Assembly: GCA_012719445.1 (NCBI GenBank)
Contig: JAAYAH010000072.1
Coordinates: 1-64,000, forward strand
Reading direction: 5' to 3'
Length of the DNA stretch: 64,000 bases
Source of the DNA: Actinomycetales bacterium
GTDB taxonomy: Bacteria; Actinomycetota; Actinomycetes; Actinomycetales; Kineosporiaceae
Position 1 is the first letter of the stretch. Every line of letters begins with the position of its first letter. Both the position numbers and the translations under genes were made by a program. Under the pieces are notes generated by a model. That model was not told the origin of the DNA and did no database searches. It saw only the letters and a program-made list of their open reading frames with translations. This document shows positions 52,808 to 61,618 of the stretch, piece after piece.

Positions 52808-55030
52808 ATGGTGGACGCCCGACACCTCTACGACCCCCCGTGCGAGGACCAGCCGCCTCGCCCGGAGCCACTCGACACCGGTGCGGAGCTGCAGGACGCC
52901 CACCCGGAGGCAGGCGACGCCCACGCGGAGGCCCTCGACGTCCTGCGGCAGCTCGTCGGCTCCCGCGACGCCGCCTTCCGCGACGGGCAGTGGGACGCCA
53001 TCCGCTCGCTGGTCGAGCTGCGGCACCGGGTGCTCGTGGTCCAGCGCACCGGCTGGGGCAAGTCGGCGGTGTACTTCGTGGCCACCCGGCTGCTGCGCCG
53101 GCGCGGCGCCGGCCCGACGCTCATCGTCTCCCCGCTGCTCGCGCTCATGCGCGACCAGGTCGCCGCCGCCGGGCGGGCCGGGGTCCGCGCCGTGACCATG
53201 AACTCCGCCAACGCCGTCGAGTGGGACGACGTGGCCGCGGCCCTCGCCGCCGACACGGTCGACGTCCTGCTGGTCAGCCCGGAACGGCTGAACAACCCCC
53301 GGTTCGCCGCGGAGCACCTGCCCGGCCTCGCCCGCCGGTGCGGGCTGCTCGTGGTCGACGAGGCGCACTGCATCAGCGACTGGGGTCACGACTTCCGGCC
53401 GGACTACCGGAGGATCCGGGACCTGCTCGCCGCCCTCCCCGACCGGACCCCGGTGCTGGCGACGACGGCGACGGCCAACGCCCGGGTGGTGGCCGACGTG
53501 GCCGACCAGCTCGGCGCGGGTGACCACCCGGTGCACGCCCAGCGCGGACCGCTGGCCCGGCACAGTCTGCGGCTCGGGGTGCTCCCGCTCACGGCGGGCG
53601 TCGACCGGCTCGGCTGGCTGGCGGCCCACCTCGACGACCTGCCCGGCAGCGGCATCGTCTACACGCTCACCGTGGCCGCCGCGGAGGACACCGCGACCCT
53701 GCTCGCCGAGGCCGGACACAAGGTGCTCCCCTACACCGGCCGCACCGACGGCGAGGAGCGCGCCGAGGCGGAGACCGCCCTCCGCGACAACACCGTCAAG
53801 GCACTCGTCGCGACCAGCGCCCTCGGCATGGGCTTCGACAAGCCCGACCTGGGGTTCGTCGTCCACCTCGGCGCGCCGTCCTCGCCCGTCGCCTACTACC
53901 AGCAGGTCGGCCGCGCGGGCAGGGCCACGGAACGCGCCGACGTGCTGCTGCTCCCCGGCGAGGAGGACCGGAGCATCTGGGAGTACTTCGCGACCTCCTC
54001 CATGCCGAGGGCCGACCAGGCGACCGCCGTGCTCGCCGCGCTGGGCGAGGCCGGCAGGCCGTTGTCGACGGCGGCGCTGGAGACCGTCGCCGATGTCCGC
54101 CGCACCCGGCTGGAGCTGTTGCTCAAGGTCCTCGACGTCGACGGCGCCGTGCGCAGGGTCAGCGGGGGGTGGGTCGCCACCGGGAGGCCGTGGCACCTCG
54201 ACGAGGAGCGCTACGCCCGGGTCGCCGCGACCCGGCGCGCCGAGCAGCAGGCGATGCTCTCCTACCTGCGCACCGAGGGCTGCCGGATGCGCTTCCTCGC
54301 CGAGGCGCTCGACGACCCGGACGCCGCCGACTGCGGCCGCTGCGACCGGTGCGCCGGGCTGTGGTTCCCGCTCGACGTCCCGGACGGCGCGCGCCGGCTG
54401 GCCGGCGGTCGGCTGGCCCGGGTCGGGGTCCCGCTGCCGCCCAGAGCGCAGTGGCCGACCGGCATGGACCGGCTCGGGGTGCCGCTCCATGGCCGGATCC
54501 CCGGCGAGGAGCGGACGGCGGAGGGGCGGGCACTGGCCCGGCTCACCGACCTGGGCTGGGGCCAGCGGCTGCGCGGGATCCTCGACCTGCCGGTGGACTC
54601 CGGCGCCGACCCCGAACCCGATCCCGCCCTGCTCGCCGCATGCGTCGAGGTGCTGCGGGACTGGAACTGGGAGCGCCGGCCGGGGGCGGTGGCGGCTGTG
54701 CCGTCCCGGCGGCACGACCGACTGATCGGCTCGGTGGCCGCGCACCTCGCCCGCCTCGGCAGGCTCACCTGGCTGGGCTTCCTCGACCCGGTCGACGGTG
54801 GGCCGCGCGGCGGACCCGGCGGCAACAGCGCGTTCCGGCTGGCGGGGGTGCACGACCGGCTCGCCGTCCCCGACCGGATGCGGCAGGAACTGGCCGACCT
54901 CGGCGACGCGCCGGTCCTGCTGGTCGACGACCTCGCCGACTCCCGCTGGACGCTCACCGTCGCCGGGCGGGCCCTGCGCCGCGCCGGTGCCGCCGAGGTG
55001 CTCCCGTTCGTCCTCGCCGTCACCGGCTGA
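52808..55030 (+). CDS. RecQ-family DNA helicase with phosphoribosyltransferase-like tail
   Basis: A 740-aa protein. The SF2 helicase core spans about 40-400: Q-motif-like FRDGQWDAI, Walker A TGWGKS, DEAH box VDEAHCISDWGHDFRPDYR, motif III ATTATAN, motif VI QQVGRAGR. A zinc-type cluster (DCGRCDRC) and a helical linker follow. The last 60 residues (PVLLVDDLADSRWTLTVAGR) match the PRPP-binding loop pattern of phosphoribosyltransferases (hydrophobic-DDxxxxxxT). The Gly of the usual TGxGKS is Trp-Gly. ATG at 52808 chosen because the helicase starts soon after. It probably unwinds DNA in repair; the tail's role is unknown. Confidence 0.88.
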   Translation: MVDARHLYDPPCEDQPPRPEPLDTGAELQDAHPEAGDAHAEALDVLRQLVGSRDAAFRDGQWDAIRSLVELRHRVLVVQRTGWGKSAVYFVATRLLRRRGAGPTLIVSPLLALMRDQVAAAGRAGVRAVTMNSANAVEWDDVAAALAADTVDVLLVSPERLNNPRFAAEHLPGLARRCGLLVVDEAHCISDWGHDFRPDYRRIRDLLAALPDRTPVLATTATANARVVADVADQLGAGDHPVHAQRGPLARHSLRLGVLPLTAGVDRLGWLAAHLDDLPGSGIVYTLTVAAAEDTATLLAEAGHKVLPYTGRTDGEERAEAETALRDNTVKALVATSALGMGFDKPDLGFVVHLGAPSSPVAYYQQVGRAGRATERADVLLLPGEEDRSIWEYFATSSMPRADQATAVLAALGEAGRPLSTAALETVADVRRTRLELLLKVLDVDGAVRRVSGGWVATGRPWHLDEERYARVAATRRAEQQAMLSYLRTEGCRMRFLAEALDDPDAADCGRCDRCAGLWFPLDVPDGARRLAGGRLARVGVPLPPRAQWPTGMDRLGVPLHGRIPGEERTAEGRALARLTDLGWGQRLRGILDLPVDSGADPEPDPALLAACVEVLRDWNWERRPGAVAAVPSRRHDRLIGSVAAHLARLGRLTWLGFLDPVDGGPRGGPGGNSAFRLAGVHDRLAVPDRMRQELADLGDAPVLLVDDLADSRWTLTVAGRALRRAGAAEVLPFVLAVTG

Positions 55031-55388
55031 CGATCCGCAGGAGCATCACCACGGTGGACACCAGAGCCACCCGTGACGCCGGAGAACTCGCCGGTGACAT
55101 CGGGGGGACTCGCCGGTGGCGTGGGGGGAGCTCGTCTGTGGCGTCGGGGAACTCGCCGGTGACATCGGGGGGACTCGCCGGTGGCGTCGGGGGAGCTCGC
55201 CGGTGTCGGCGTCGTGGCCGGCGGACCGCGAACCCCCGGTCCATGGCACCGACCTCCCCGACGGGTGTGACACGTCCCACACCGGCAAGAGACGCAGCCC
55301 CCAACGCATCACAGGAGTAGACCAGCGACGGCCCGGTGTGCTGGCCTGCCGGTCGGGAGACGAACACCGGGTGATCCGGAGGGGCACC
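55031..55388. other. Intergenic minisatellite region
   Basis: 358 nt between the RecQ-type and peptidase genes, dominated by the repeat at 55084-55213. The remainder shows no gene; the promoter of the peptidase gene should lie near its 3' end. Confidence 0.5.
55084..55213. repeat. 65-bp higher-order tandem repeat
   Basis: Two copies (55084-55148 and 55149-about 55213), each built of three related 20-22-bp subunits (GAACTCGCCGGTGACATCGG type, GGACTCGCCGGTGGCG type, GAGCTCG type). The copies match almost perfectly for the first 40 nt and diverge after. No spacers, so not a CRISPR array. Confidence 0.88.
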
Positions 55389-56930
55389 ATGGCCGAGCTC
55401 CGTTCTCGCATCCGTCGAGGCTCTCCAGCACGACCGCCGGGGGTGAGGGCGTCGGTCGCTGCCGTCGCGGTCGGTGTGCTCGTCGCCTGTTCCCTGGCCG
55501 GGTGCTCCTCTCCGACGGAGGTCGGCGACCTGTCCTGGGGGGACTGCGGCAGTGACGTCCCCGCTCCGGCCGACGCGACGGTCAGCCACGCGTGCGGTGA
55601 GCTCGTCGTCCCGAGGGACTGGGCCCGTCCCGACGACGGCAGGACGTTCACGCTGAGACTGCTGCGGGTGCGCAGCAGCGAGCAGCACGACCGGATCGGC
55701 TCGCTGCTGATCAACCCCGGTGGCCCCGGCGGGTCGGGCATCGACATTGCCGCCGGCGTGAGCTCCGGCCAGTCCTTCGCCAGCGAGGAGCTGCTGGAGC
55801 GGTTCGACGTGATCGGGCTCGACCTTCGTGGCACCGGCCGCTCCGAACCGATCACCTGCATCACCGACGCCCAGCTCGACCGGGAGTCGGCCCTGGTGGC
55901 CGACCCGATCGAGCGGGTGGACGTCGACGCCCGCCTCGCCCTGCAGAAAGAGATCGCCGCCGACTGCGCGAAGACCTACGGCGAGGACCTGAAACTGTTC
56001 TCCACCCGGCAGATCGCCCGTGACCTGGACGCCCTCCGGGCAGCCCTCGGCGAGGCGAAGCTCAGCTATCTCGGTGTCTCCTACGGCACCTATCTCGGTG
56101 CCGTCTACGCCCAACTGTTCCCCGACAACGTCCGGGCCATGGTCCTCGACGGTGCCATCGACCCGACCGTGGGCTACGGCACGGTTGCCGCCCAGGAGAG
56201 CCAGGTCCGGGGGTACGAGCACGCCTTCGACGAGTTCGCCGCCTGGTGCGAGCGCAGCGACTGTCCCCTGTCTCCCGACCCCCGCACCCAGGTGACCGCG
56301 ATCCTGGAGCAGGCCGGGACCAGCCCGGCGGCAGCGACCGACGGGCGCGAGGCCACTCCCTCGGTGGTGCTCAGCGCGATCGCCGGCGGGCTGAGAGCCC
56401 CGCAGTGGCAGGCCATGGCCGAAGCCCTCGACGACGTCCGGGACGGGGATCCGAGCGCGGTGTTCCAGTGGGCGGACGTCATCGCCGAACGGGACACCAC
56501 CGGCCACTACGGACCCTTCTACCGGGCACAGAGAGCGACCCTGTGCGCGGACACCGGTGACCGTCCCTCCCCCGAGCGGGTGCTCGAGATCCAGCGGGAG
56601 TGGCGAGGGCGACACCCGCTGTCCGGCGGGGTCCTGGCGATGGGACTGCTGGCCTGTGCGTCCTGGCCTGCCCCTGCCGACACCGCCCCGGCGACCCCGC
56701 CGACCGGGCTGCCGCCGACCCTGGTCATCGGCTCCCGGCACGACCCGGCGACCCCGTACGCCGACACCGCGAAGCTCGCGGCCTTCCTCGGCGACGGCAA
56801 CGTGGTCACCTGGGAGGGCCAGGGCCACGTCGCCCTCGGCCGCAGCCTGTGCGTCACCGAGGTCGCCAACGCCTACCTCACCGACCTCACCCTGCCGGAG
56901 AAGGGCCTGGTCTGCGCCGCAGACGAGTGA
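55389..56930 (+). CDS. Secreted lipoprotein alpha/beta hydrolase (tripeptidyl aminopeptidase type)
   Basis: A 513-aa preprotein with lipobox SLAGC near residue 38 and an alpha/beta-hydrolase domain of the Streptomyces Tap/SlpD class: oxyanion motif NPGGPGGSG, nucleophile Ser in GVSYGTYLG, Asp in GSRHDPATPY and His in GQGHVALG, with a TAP-like C-terminal domain. Five or more Cys pairs suggest disulfides, consistent with the DsbA/VKOR system in this window. Such enzymes remove tripeptides from secreted proteins or peptides. The ATG at 55389 is fixed by the signal sequence. Confidence 0.9.
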   Translation: MAELRSRIRRGSPARPPGVRASVAAVAVGVLVACSLAGCSSPTEVGDLSWGDCGSDVPAPADATVSHACGELVVPRDWARPDDGRTFTLRLLRVRSSEQHDRIGSLLINPGGPGGSGIDIAAGVSSGQSFASEELLERFDVIGLDLRGTGRSEPITCITDAQLDRESALVADPIERVDVDARLALQKEIAADCAKTYGEDLKLFSTRQIARDLDALRAALGEAKLSYLGVSYGTYLGAVYAQLFPDNVRAMVLDGAIDPTVGYGTVAAQESQVRGYEHAFDEFAAWCERSDCPLSPDPRTQVTAILEQAGTSPAAATDGREATPSVVLSAIAGGLRAPQWQAMAEALDDVRDGDPSAVFQWADVIAERDTTGHYGPFYRAQRATLCADTGDRPSPERVLEIQREWRGRHPLSGGVLAMGLLACASWPAPADTAPATPPTGLPPTLVIGSRHDPATPYADTAKLAAFLGDGNVVTWEGQGHVALGRSLCVTEVANAYLTDLTLPEKGLVCAADE

Positions 56931-57022
56931 ACACCCGCCGACCGTCCCGACGCCCGGGGTTGACGTGGGCCACGGTCGGGGCCGGATGATCGTGGCCTCG
57001 GCTCGCAGAGGGAGGAGGCCAG

Positions 57023-57907
57023 ATGGCACGGAGGACCGGCCTCGTGGTGGCAGGAGCGCTCGTGGCCGCGGTGGCGGCGGGCTGCGGTGCCGCAACGGGC
57101 AACGACGGGAACGGGACATCGGGCTCCGCGAGCGTCTCCCGGCAGACGACCGACCCGGCGGCTCTGGTCGGGCTCTGGCGGGTCGACGGTGCCGACGGCG
57201 AGGAGCGCGACGCCGTGCTGCGACTCGACGACCAGGGGCTCACCCTGTGGCGGGACTGCGGCTCGCTGTCCGGCGGCTGGGCCGCCGACGCGTCGGGCCT
57301 GTTCGTCGGGCACGTGTTCGGCGCGGGCAACGGCTGCCTGTCCGGGACCGTCCCCGACGACCTCACCCCGGGGTGGCTGCGCCGGGTCACCTCCTTCGGC
57401 TCGGACGCGAAGACCCCGGTGCTGCGGGACCGGGACGGCCAGACGGTGGCTCGGCTGCTGCCGGGCGGCCACCCGTCCCTCGCCCCGGACGACGACACCT
57501 CCCTCGGTGAGCCGCCCGTGCCCGGGGACCGGGTCCGTGCAGCCCGGGTCCCCGCCGCACCGCTGCCCGCCGGGCTCGAACCGGCGGACCGGGCCGGGCT
57601 GACCGGACACTGGCTGCCGGCGGGGAAGCGGCACGGCACCGGGGACGACGCACCTCACCTCGCCGTCGAGGACGACGGCCGGTGGCAGGGCTCGGACGGC
57701 TGCAACGGGCAGAGCGGCGGCTGGACCGTCGGACCGGACGGCGCGTTCCTGGCGACCGTCGGGCCGCAGACACTCATCGGCTGCGACGGCGTCGATGTCG
57801 GCGACTGGGTCTCCCGGGCGGCGAGGGCCGGCCTCGACGGCCGGACACTGGTCCTGCTCGACCGCTCGGGGAAGGAACTCGGCCGGTTGGTCCCGGACGC
57901 CTCCTGA
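57023..57907 (+). CDS. META-like lipoprotein
   Basis: A 294-aa preprotein with a lipobox (AAVAAGC) near residue 22. Two similar beta-rich halves follow: VGLWRVDG...WRDCGSLSGGWAAD and LTGHWLPAG...GSDGCNGQSGGWTV. Each contains a G(S)xxC(N)G-type motif seen in META/HslJ-like domains, and the halves are probably duplicates. Cys are paired within each half. GGGAGGAGG precedes the ATG. Function unknown; it lies 92 nt after the secreted peptidase gene. Confidence 0.75.
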   Translation: MARRTGLVVAGALVAAVAAGCGAATGNDGNGTSGSASVSRQTTDPAALVGLWRVDGADGEERDAVLRLDDQGLTLWRDCGSLSGGWAADASGLFVGHVFGAGNGCLSGTVPDDLTPGWLRRVTSFGSDAKTPVLRDRDGQTVARLLPGGHPSLAPDDDTSLGEPPVPGDRVRAARVPAAPLPAGLEPADRAGLTGHWLPAGKRHGTGDDAPHLAVEDDGRWQGSDGCNGQSGGWTVGPDGAFLATVGPQTLIGCDGVDVGDWVSRAARAGLDGRTLVLLDRSGKELGRLVPDAS

Positions 57908-58281
57908 CCCGATCCCTCCTCGAGGTCCGGTACCCGGCGTGCGGACGGTCGAGTACCGACGTACGGCGGGTGACGCCCCCCTCCCTGACATTCGAAATCC
58001 CTGTCGGAACCCTTGTCCCGCAGTCCGCCCTCGTTTACCGTCCATTCGTCACCACACCAACACAATCCGCCGGGAAACCGATACCTGACGTGTCCGGCGT
58101 TCCACGGGACGTCGGTCCGACCCGCACACCGACCCGTGTTCGGGCGCCGATCTCGGCGCCGACACCGACGCCGCAGAATGCACCGACGGCGTTCCGGTGA
58201 GCACAGTGATACGCACGGCGACGTGCCTGCGGGATGACACGGATTCTCTTGTCGTCTCGGCGCCTGTCGGAAGGACATGTC
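57908..58281. other. Intergenic region upstream of the expansin gene
   Basis: 374 nt, with a lower-G+C patch near 57985-58060. No gene is supported, and I did not find a LacI-type palindrome here, unlike upstream of the PL1 and GH43 genes. Confidence 0.45.
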
Positions 58282-59556
58282 GTGACGACGAGACCAAGGG
58301 GACGAGCGATCGCGCAGCCCCTCCTCCGCTCTCTCACCGCCCCACTGACCTGCATTCTCCTGCTGGCATACCCGTTCCCCGCCGCGGCTCTCGACACCGG
58401 GGACACTCCGGCCCCTGTGACCGGAAACGCCACCTGGTTCGACGCCCTCGGCTCACCGTACGGCGGTTGCGGCCTTCCCCAGGACGAACTCGACTCCCCG
58501 CACTTCGTCGCCCTGAACGTCTACAACACCCCCGGCGACTACAACTTCTATCCCCGCCCATTGACCGGCGACAACCTGTCGAAGATGGGGATGTGGAACA
58601 ACGGCCACAACTGTGGCCGCTGGATCCGGGTGAAGGTCGGCGACTACTGCACCGGCGTCAACGACGGTGCGCCGAACCAACCGTTCTGCCGCAACGGGTC
58701 ATGGGTCGCCGACGAGTACAACGGCGCGACCCTCGACATGATCATCGCGGACAGTTGCGGTGACAGCAACGCCTGGTGCCGGGACGACCCGTACCACATC
58801 GACCTCGCCCACGCCTCGCTCAACCAGTTCGCCCGGGACGGCGTCCTGGTCCGCGACATGGACCCGGACCACTGGAACAACCGGCAGTTGGAGTGGGAGT
58901 TCATCGAGGCCCCCAACTACAGCGGGGACATCAAGATCGGGTTCCTCGCCGGCTCGTCACCGTGGTGGACCGCCGTCGCCGTCTCCCACCTCGCCAACGG
59001 CATCCACGGGGTCGAGTACTACAGCGAGGGCCGGTGGACCGACGCCGAACTGGACGGCGACATGGGACAGGCCTTCCTCGTCGAGCCGCTCGTCGAGGGC
59101 GAGACCGACTACGAGATCCGGGTCCGGGACGTCGACGACGAACTGATCCATGACGGCAGGGTGTACAAGTTCTCCCTGCCCTCCTCCTGCTCGCCCCAGT
59201 GCGGTCCGGCGTACCTCCAGGTCCCCTACAGCACCGCGAAGGAGCCGACCTCGATCGAGGCCGGGACGTGCACCGCGACCTACGAGACGGCGAAGTCCTG
59301 GCCGGGCGGGTTCGTCGGCACCGTGACGGTCACGGCCACCGGGACGACCGTCAAGGGCTGGACGGTGAACTGGACCCTGGCCGACGGGCAGTCGATCAAC
59401 AGCAGTTGGAACGGGACGCTCAGCACCAGCGGCTCGACGGTGACGGTGAGGAACGCCACCTGGAACGGCACCCTGAAGGCCGGGGCCACCGCGGAGTTCG
59501 GCTTCGTCGGCAACGGCGAGCCGTCCGCCCCCGAACTGACCTGCGCCCCGGGCTGA
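58282..59556 (+). CDS. Secreted expansin-like protein with CBM2
   Basis: A 424-aa preprotein: signal peptide to about residue 33 (PFPAAA). A six-stranded double-psi barrel (expansin/RlpA type) follows, opening with GNATWFDALGSPYGGCG and carrying the conserved Asp region IIADSCGDSNAWCRDDPYHI. An expansin D2-like beta-sandwich (about 200-310, WEFIEAPNYSGDIKIGF) and a C-terminal CBM2 (about 325-424, TCTATYETAKSWPGG) complete it. Expansins loosen cellulose and hemicellulose without hydrolysis, which would help the GH5, GH43 and PL1 enzymes. The GTG at 58282 has GGAAGGA upstream; the ATG 48 nt earlier lacks one. Confidence 0.86.
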   Translation: MTTRPRGRAIAQPLLRSLTAPLTCILLLAYPFPAAALDTGDTPAPVTGNATWFDALGSPYGGCGLPQDELDSPHFVALNVYNTPGDYNFYPRPLTGDNLSKMGMWNNGHNCGRWIRVKVGDYCTGVNDGAPNQPFCRNGSWVADEYNGATLDMIIADSCGDSNAWCRDDPYHIDLAHASLNQFARDGVLVRDMDPDHWNNRQLEWEFIEAPNYSGDIKIGFLAGSSPWWTAVAVSHLANGIHGVEYYSEGRWTDAELDGDMGQAFLVEPLVEGETDYEIRVRDVDDELIHDGRVYKFSLPSSCSPQCGPAYLQVPYSTAKEPTSIEAGTCTATYETAKSWPGGFVGTVTVTATGTTVKGWTVNWTLADGQSINSSWNGTLSTSGSTVTVRNATWNGTLKAGATAEFGFVGNGEPSAPELTCAPG

Positions 59557-59576
59557 CCCGGCTCCCCCTCCCTCCT

Positions 59577-59641
59577 GCGTCCACCGGTGGCGAATGGGGC
59601 TCATTCCTGAGTTTTGAGCCCACTTCGCCACCGGTGGACGC
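59577..59641. repeat. Palindromic element, copy A
   Basis: Arms 59577-59603 and 59615-59641 (27 nt, two mismatches) with an 11-nt loop. It shares about 23 nt (ACCGGTGGCGAATGGGG onward) with copy B at 60749. It sits between the convergent expansin and hydrolase genes, where it could also terminate transcription. Confidence 0.88.
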
Positions 59642-59734
59642 CGAGGGCAGCGGGCAGGGGGCGAGGACTGGAGCGGGCCTGGGCAGGACGGGCCTGGGCA
59701 GAGCGTGCCTGGGGAAGACGGGTCTGGAACGGAA

Positions 59735-60622
59735 TCAGGGCTGCCAGAAGGCTCGGACCTCGGACCAGAAGGCATCCGGCTCCTCGATGAACGGGAAGTG
59801 GCCGCTGCGCTCGAAGAACACCGACCGCGCTCCCCCGATGCCCTCGGCGAGCTGCAGGGAGGCCGACACCGGGAACTGCGGATCGTGCGTCCCGCACAGG
59901 ACGAGCGTCGGGACGGCGATCTCGCACAGCCGTGGCGAGTAGTCCAACCTCTTGGCGATCCGGTGCCACTCCGGGTTGCCCCGCTGGCGACGAACCCAGT
60001 CCCCCGGGGTCAGCGGATCCCTCGTCGCCAGTCGGCGATCGACGAACGACCGTCGGTGGATGTAGTTGTTGAGTAGGGTCTCCGTCGCCCGGCGCGGCCA
60101 GAGGGTGTGCAGGATGCCGAGGGCAGCCAACCCGGCGAAGTCCGGATGGCTCCGGTTCCACAGTGCACCGGGCGCCTTCATGTACGCATTCCCCCCGGTC
60201 CCGGTCCCCACGAGCACCAGACGCGCGACTCGGGTCGGCCGGTCCAGGGCGTACCCGAGCAGCACCAGCCCGGCCATGCTGTAACCGATGGCGTCGATCG
60301 GGACGTCGATGCCGCACGCCGTCAACGCCTCGTCAGCACAGTCACGCAACTCACCCTCGCTCAACCGCGCCGGTCGGGTGGAGTGCCCCGAACCCGGAGG
60401 GTCGAACGTGACCACCTGGCGCCCGAGCGCCAGCAGACTGTCGATCATGGCGTCGGTTTCCGGGAGTCCCGGGCGGGTGAACCGGTGCGGAGCCGGCATG
60501 AGCAGCACGGGGTCGCCCTGCCCGATCCGGTAGACGGCCAGCCCGTCCCGGACGGTGAACGGAGCCACCGGCCCTGGACCGGGCGCCGTTCCGGACCCGC
60601 CGGACGTCGTGGTCGTAGCCAT
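59735..60622 (-). CDS. Alpha/beta hydrolase
   Basis: A 295-aa cytosolic enzyme with an alpha/beta-hydrolase fold: VLLMPAPHRF oxyanion region, VVTFDPPGSGHSTRP, nucleophile elbow GYSMAGL, Asp in LCGTHDPQFP and catalytic His in ERSGHFPFIEEP. The pattern resembles haloalkane-dehalogenase/epoxide-hydrolase or esterase-type proteins; the substrate is unknown. The ATG at 60622 is used because longer starts run into poorly coding DNA; its ribosome-binding site is weak. The gene is bracketed by palindromic elements A (downstream) and B (upstream). Confidence 0.85.
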   Translation of the reverse strand: MATTTTSGGSGTAPGPGPVAPFTVRDGLAVYRIGQGDPVLLMPAPHRFTRPGLPETDAMIDSLLALGRQVVTFDPPGSGHSTRPARLSEGELRDCADEALTACGIDVPIDAIGYSMAGLVLLGYALDRPTRVARLVLVGTGTGGNAYMKAPGALWNRSHPDFAGLAALGILHTLWPRRATETLLNNYIHRRSFVDRRLATRDPLTPGDWVRRQRGNPEWHRIAKRLDYSPRLCEIAVPTLVLCGTHDPQFPVSASLQLAEGIGGARSVFFERSGHFPFIEEPDAFWSEVRAFWQP

Positions 60623-60748
60623 GACCCGACACAACCAGAGACCGGGCATCCCCGTCCGTCGTTCAGGCGATCCGTCGTCCCGGTCGCACCTCCACCACCC
60701 ACCAGCCGCCCACACTCCGACTCGCCGACCGCACACTCTTCGGCTCGC

Positions 60749-60805
60749 CGACCGGTGGCGAATGGGGCTCATTTCCAGAGAATGAGCCCCATTCGCCACC
60801 GGTCG
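60749..60805. repeat. Palindromic element, copy B
   Basis: A perfect 25-bp stem (60749-60773 with 60781-60805) and a 7-nt loop TCCAGAG. Related to copy A. It may act as terminator for the two-component operon transcribed toward it, or be a dispersed REP-like or MITE-like sequence. Confidence 0.9.
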
Positions 60806-60827
60806 AGGGCTGAGGCAGGCGCAGGGG

Positions 60828-60876
60828 GTCTTCGCCCCAGGGCGCCCCAGAGTGTCTTCGCCCCAGGGCGCCCCAG
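60828..60876. repeat. 23-bp direct repeat in a decaying minisatellite
   Basis: Perfect copies at 60828-60850 and 60854-60876 (GTCTTCGCCCCAGGGCG...), followed to about 60925 by two degenerate copies at a period of about 26 nt. Confidence 0.85.
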
Positions 60877-60940
60877 GTTGCCCTCGCCCCGAGGCATCCC
60901 GGGATGTCGTCGCCCCGGGGCGCGGCTGGCTCGGGAGCGG

Positions 60941-61618
60941 TCACCCGTCCTGACGGCGGTCCCCTGGGCGGACCAGGTGGTGCTCGTAGGCGAGACCGAC
61001 CAGTTGCGCGCGATCACGGCACCCGAGCTTCGACAGCACCCGGCTGACGTGCGTCTTCACGGTCAGCGGGCTGATGACGAGCTGTCCCGCGATCTCCAGG
61101 TTGGACAGGCCGTACGCCACCAGCCGTACGATCTCCCGCTCACGCTCGGTGAGCCGGTCGACGACCCCGGACGAGGGCGCGGACGTCCCGGGACGAGCCG
61201 CGAACTCGAGGATCAGACGTCTGGTCACCCGCGGCGCGAGCAGTGCGTCGCCCGCAGCGACCACCCGCACCGCCCGCAGCAGCTCGACCGGCTCGACGTC
61301 CTTGAGCAGGAACCCGCTGGCCCCGGCCCGCAACGCCTCGTAGACGTACTCGTCGAGGTCGAACGTCGTGAGCACGAGCACCCGGGTCCCGCGCAGGACC
61401 GGGTCGGCGCAGATCTCCCGGGTGGCGGCGATCCCATCCATGATCGGCATCCGGATGTCCATCAGGACGACGTCCGGAAGCGTCGCCCGAGAACGCTCGA
61501 CGGCCTCGCGCCCCGTCCCCGCCTCCGCGACGACCTGCACCCCCTCGTCGGAGTCGAGCAGCGCCGCGAACGCCCGCCGGAGCAGGACCTGGTCGTCGGC
61601 CACGAGTACCCGGATCAC
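60941..61618 (-). CDS. NarL/LuxR-family response regulator
   Basis: A 225-aa regulator with a receiver domain (IRVLVADDQVLLRRAF, phospho-acceptor in DVVLMDIRMPIMDG, KP-equivalent LKDVEP) and a C-terminal LuxR HTH (LTEREREIVRLVAYGLSNLE, then TVKTHVSRVLSKLG). The GTG start overlaps the stop of the sensor kinase (GTGA), so the pair is a standard two-component system. Palindromic element B lies beyond its stop. Confidence 0.94.
   Translation of the reverse strand: MIRVLVADDQVLLRRAFAALLDSDEGVQVVAEAGTGREAVERSRATLPDVVLMDIRMPIMDGIAATREICADPVLRGTRVLVLTTFDLDEYVYEALRAGASGFLLKDVEPVELLRAVRVVAAGDALLAPRVTRRLILEFAARPGTSAPSSGVVDRLTEREREIVRLVAYGLSNLEIAGQLVISPLTVKTHVSRVLSKLGCRDRAQLVGLAYEHHLVRPGDRRQDG

Larger units (their letters stand above)
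60623..60940. other. Intergenic region with palindromic element B and a minisatellite
   Basis: 318 nt between the hydrolase and the response regulator, both on the minus strand. It holds copy B of the palindrome and a repeat of about 26-bp period; no gene is supported. Confidence 0.55.

Noticed and set aside
55084-55213. Possible CRISPR array
   Set aside because: Nested tandem repeats without unique spacers; no cas gene in the window.
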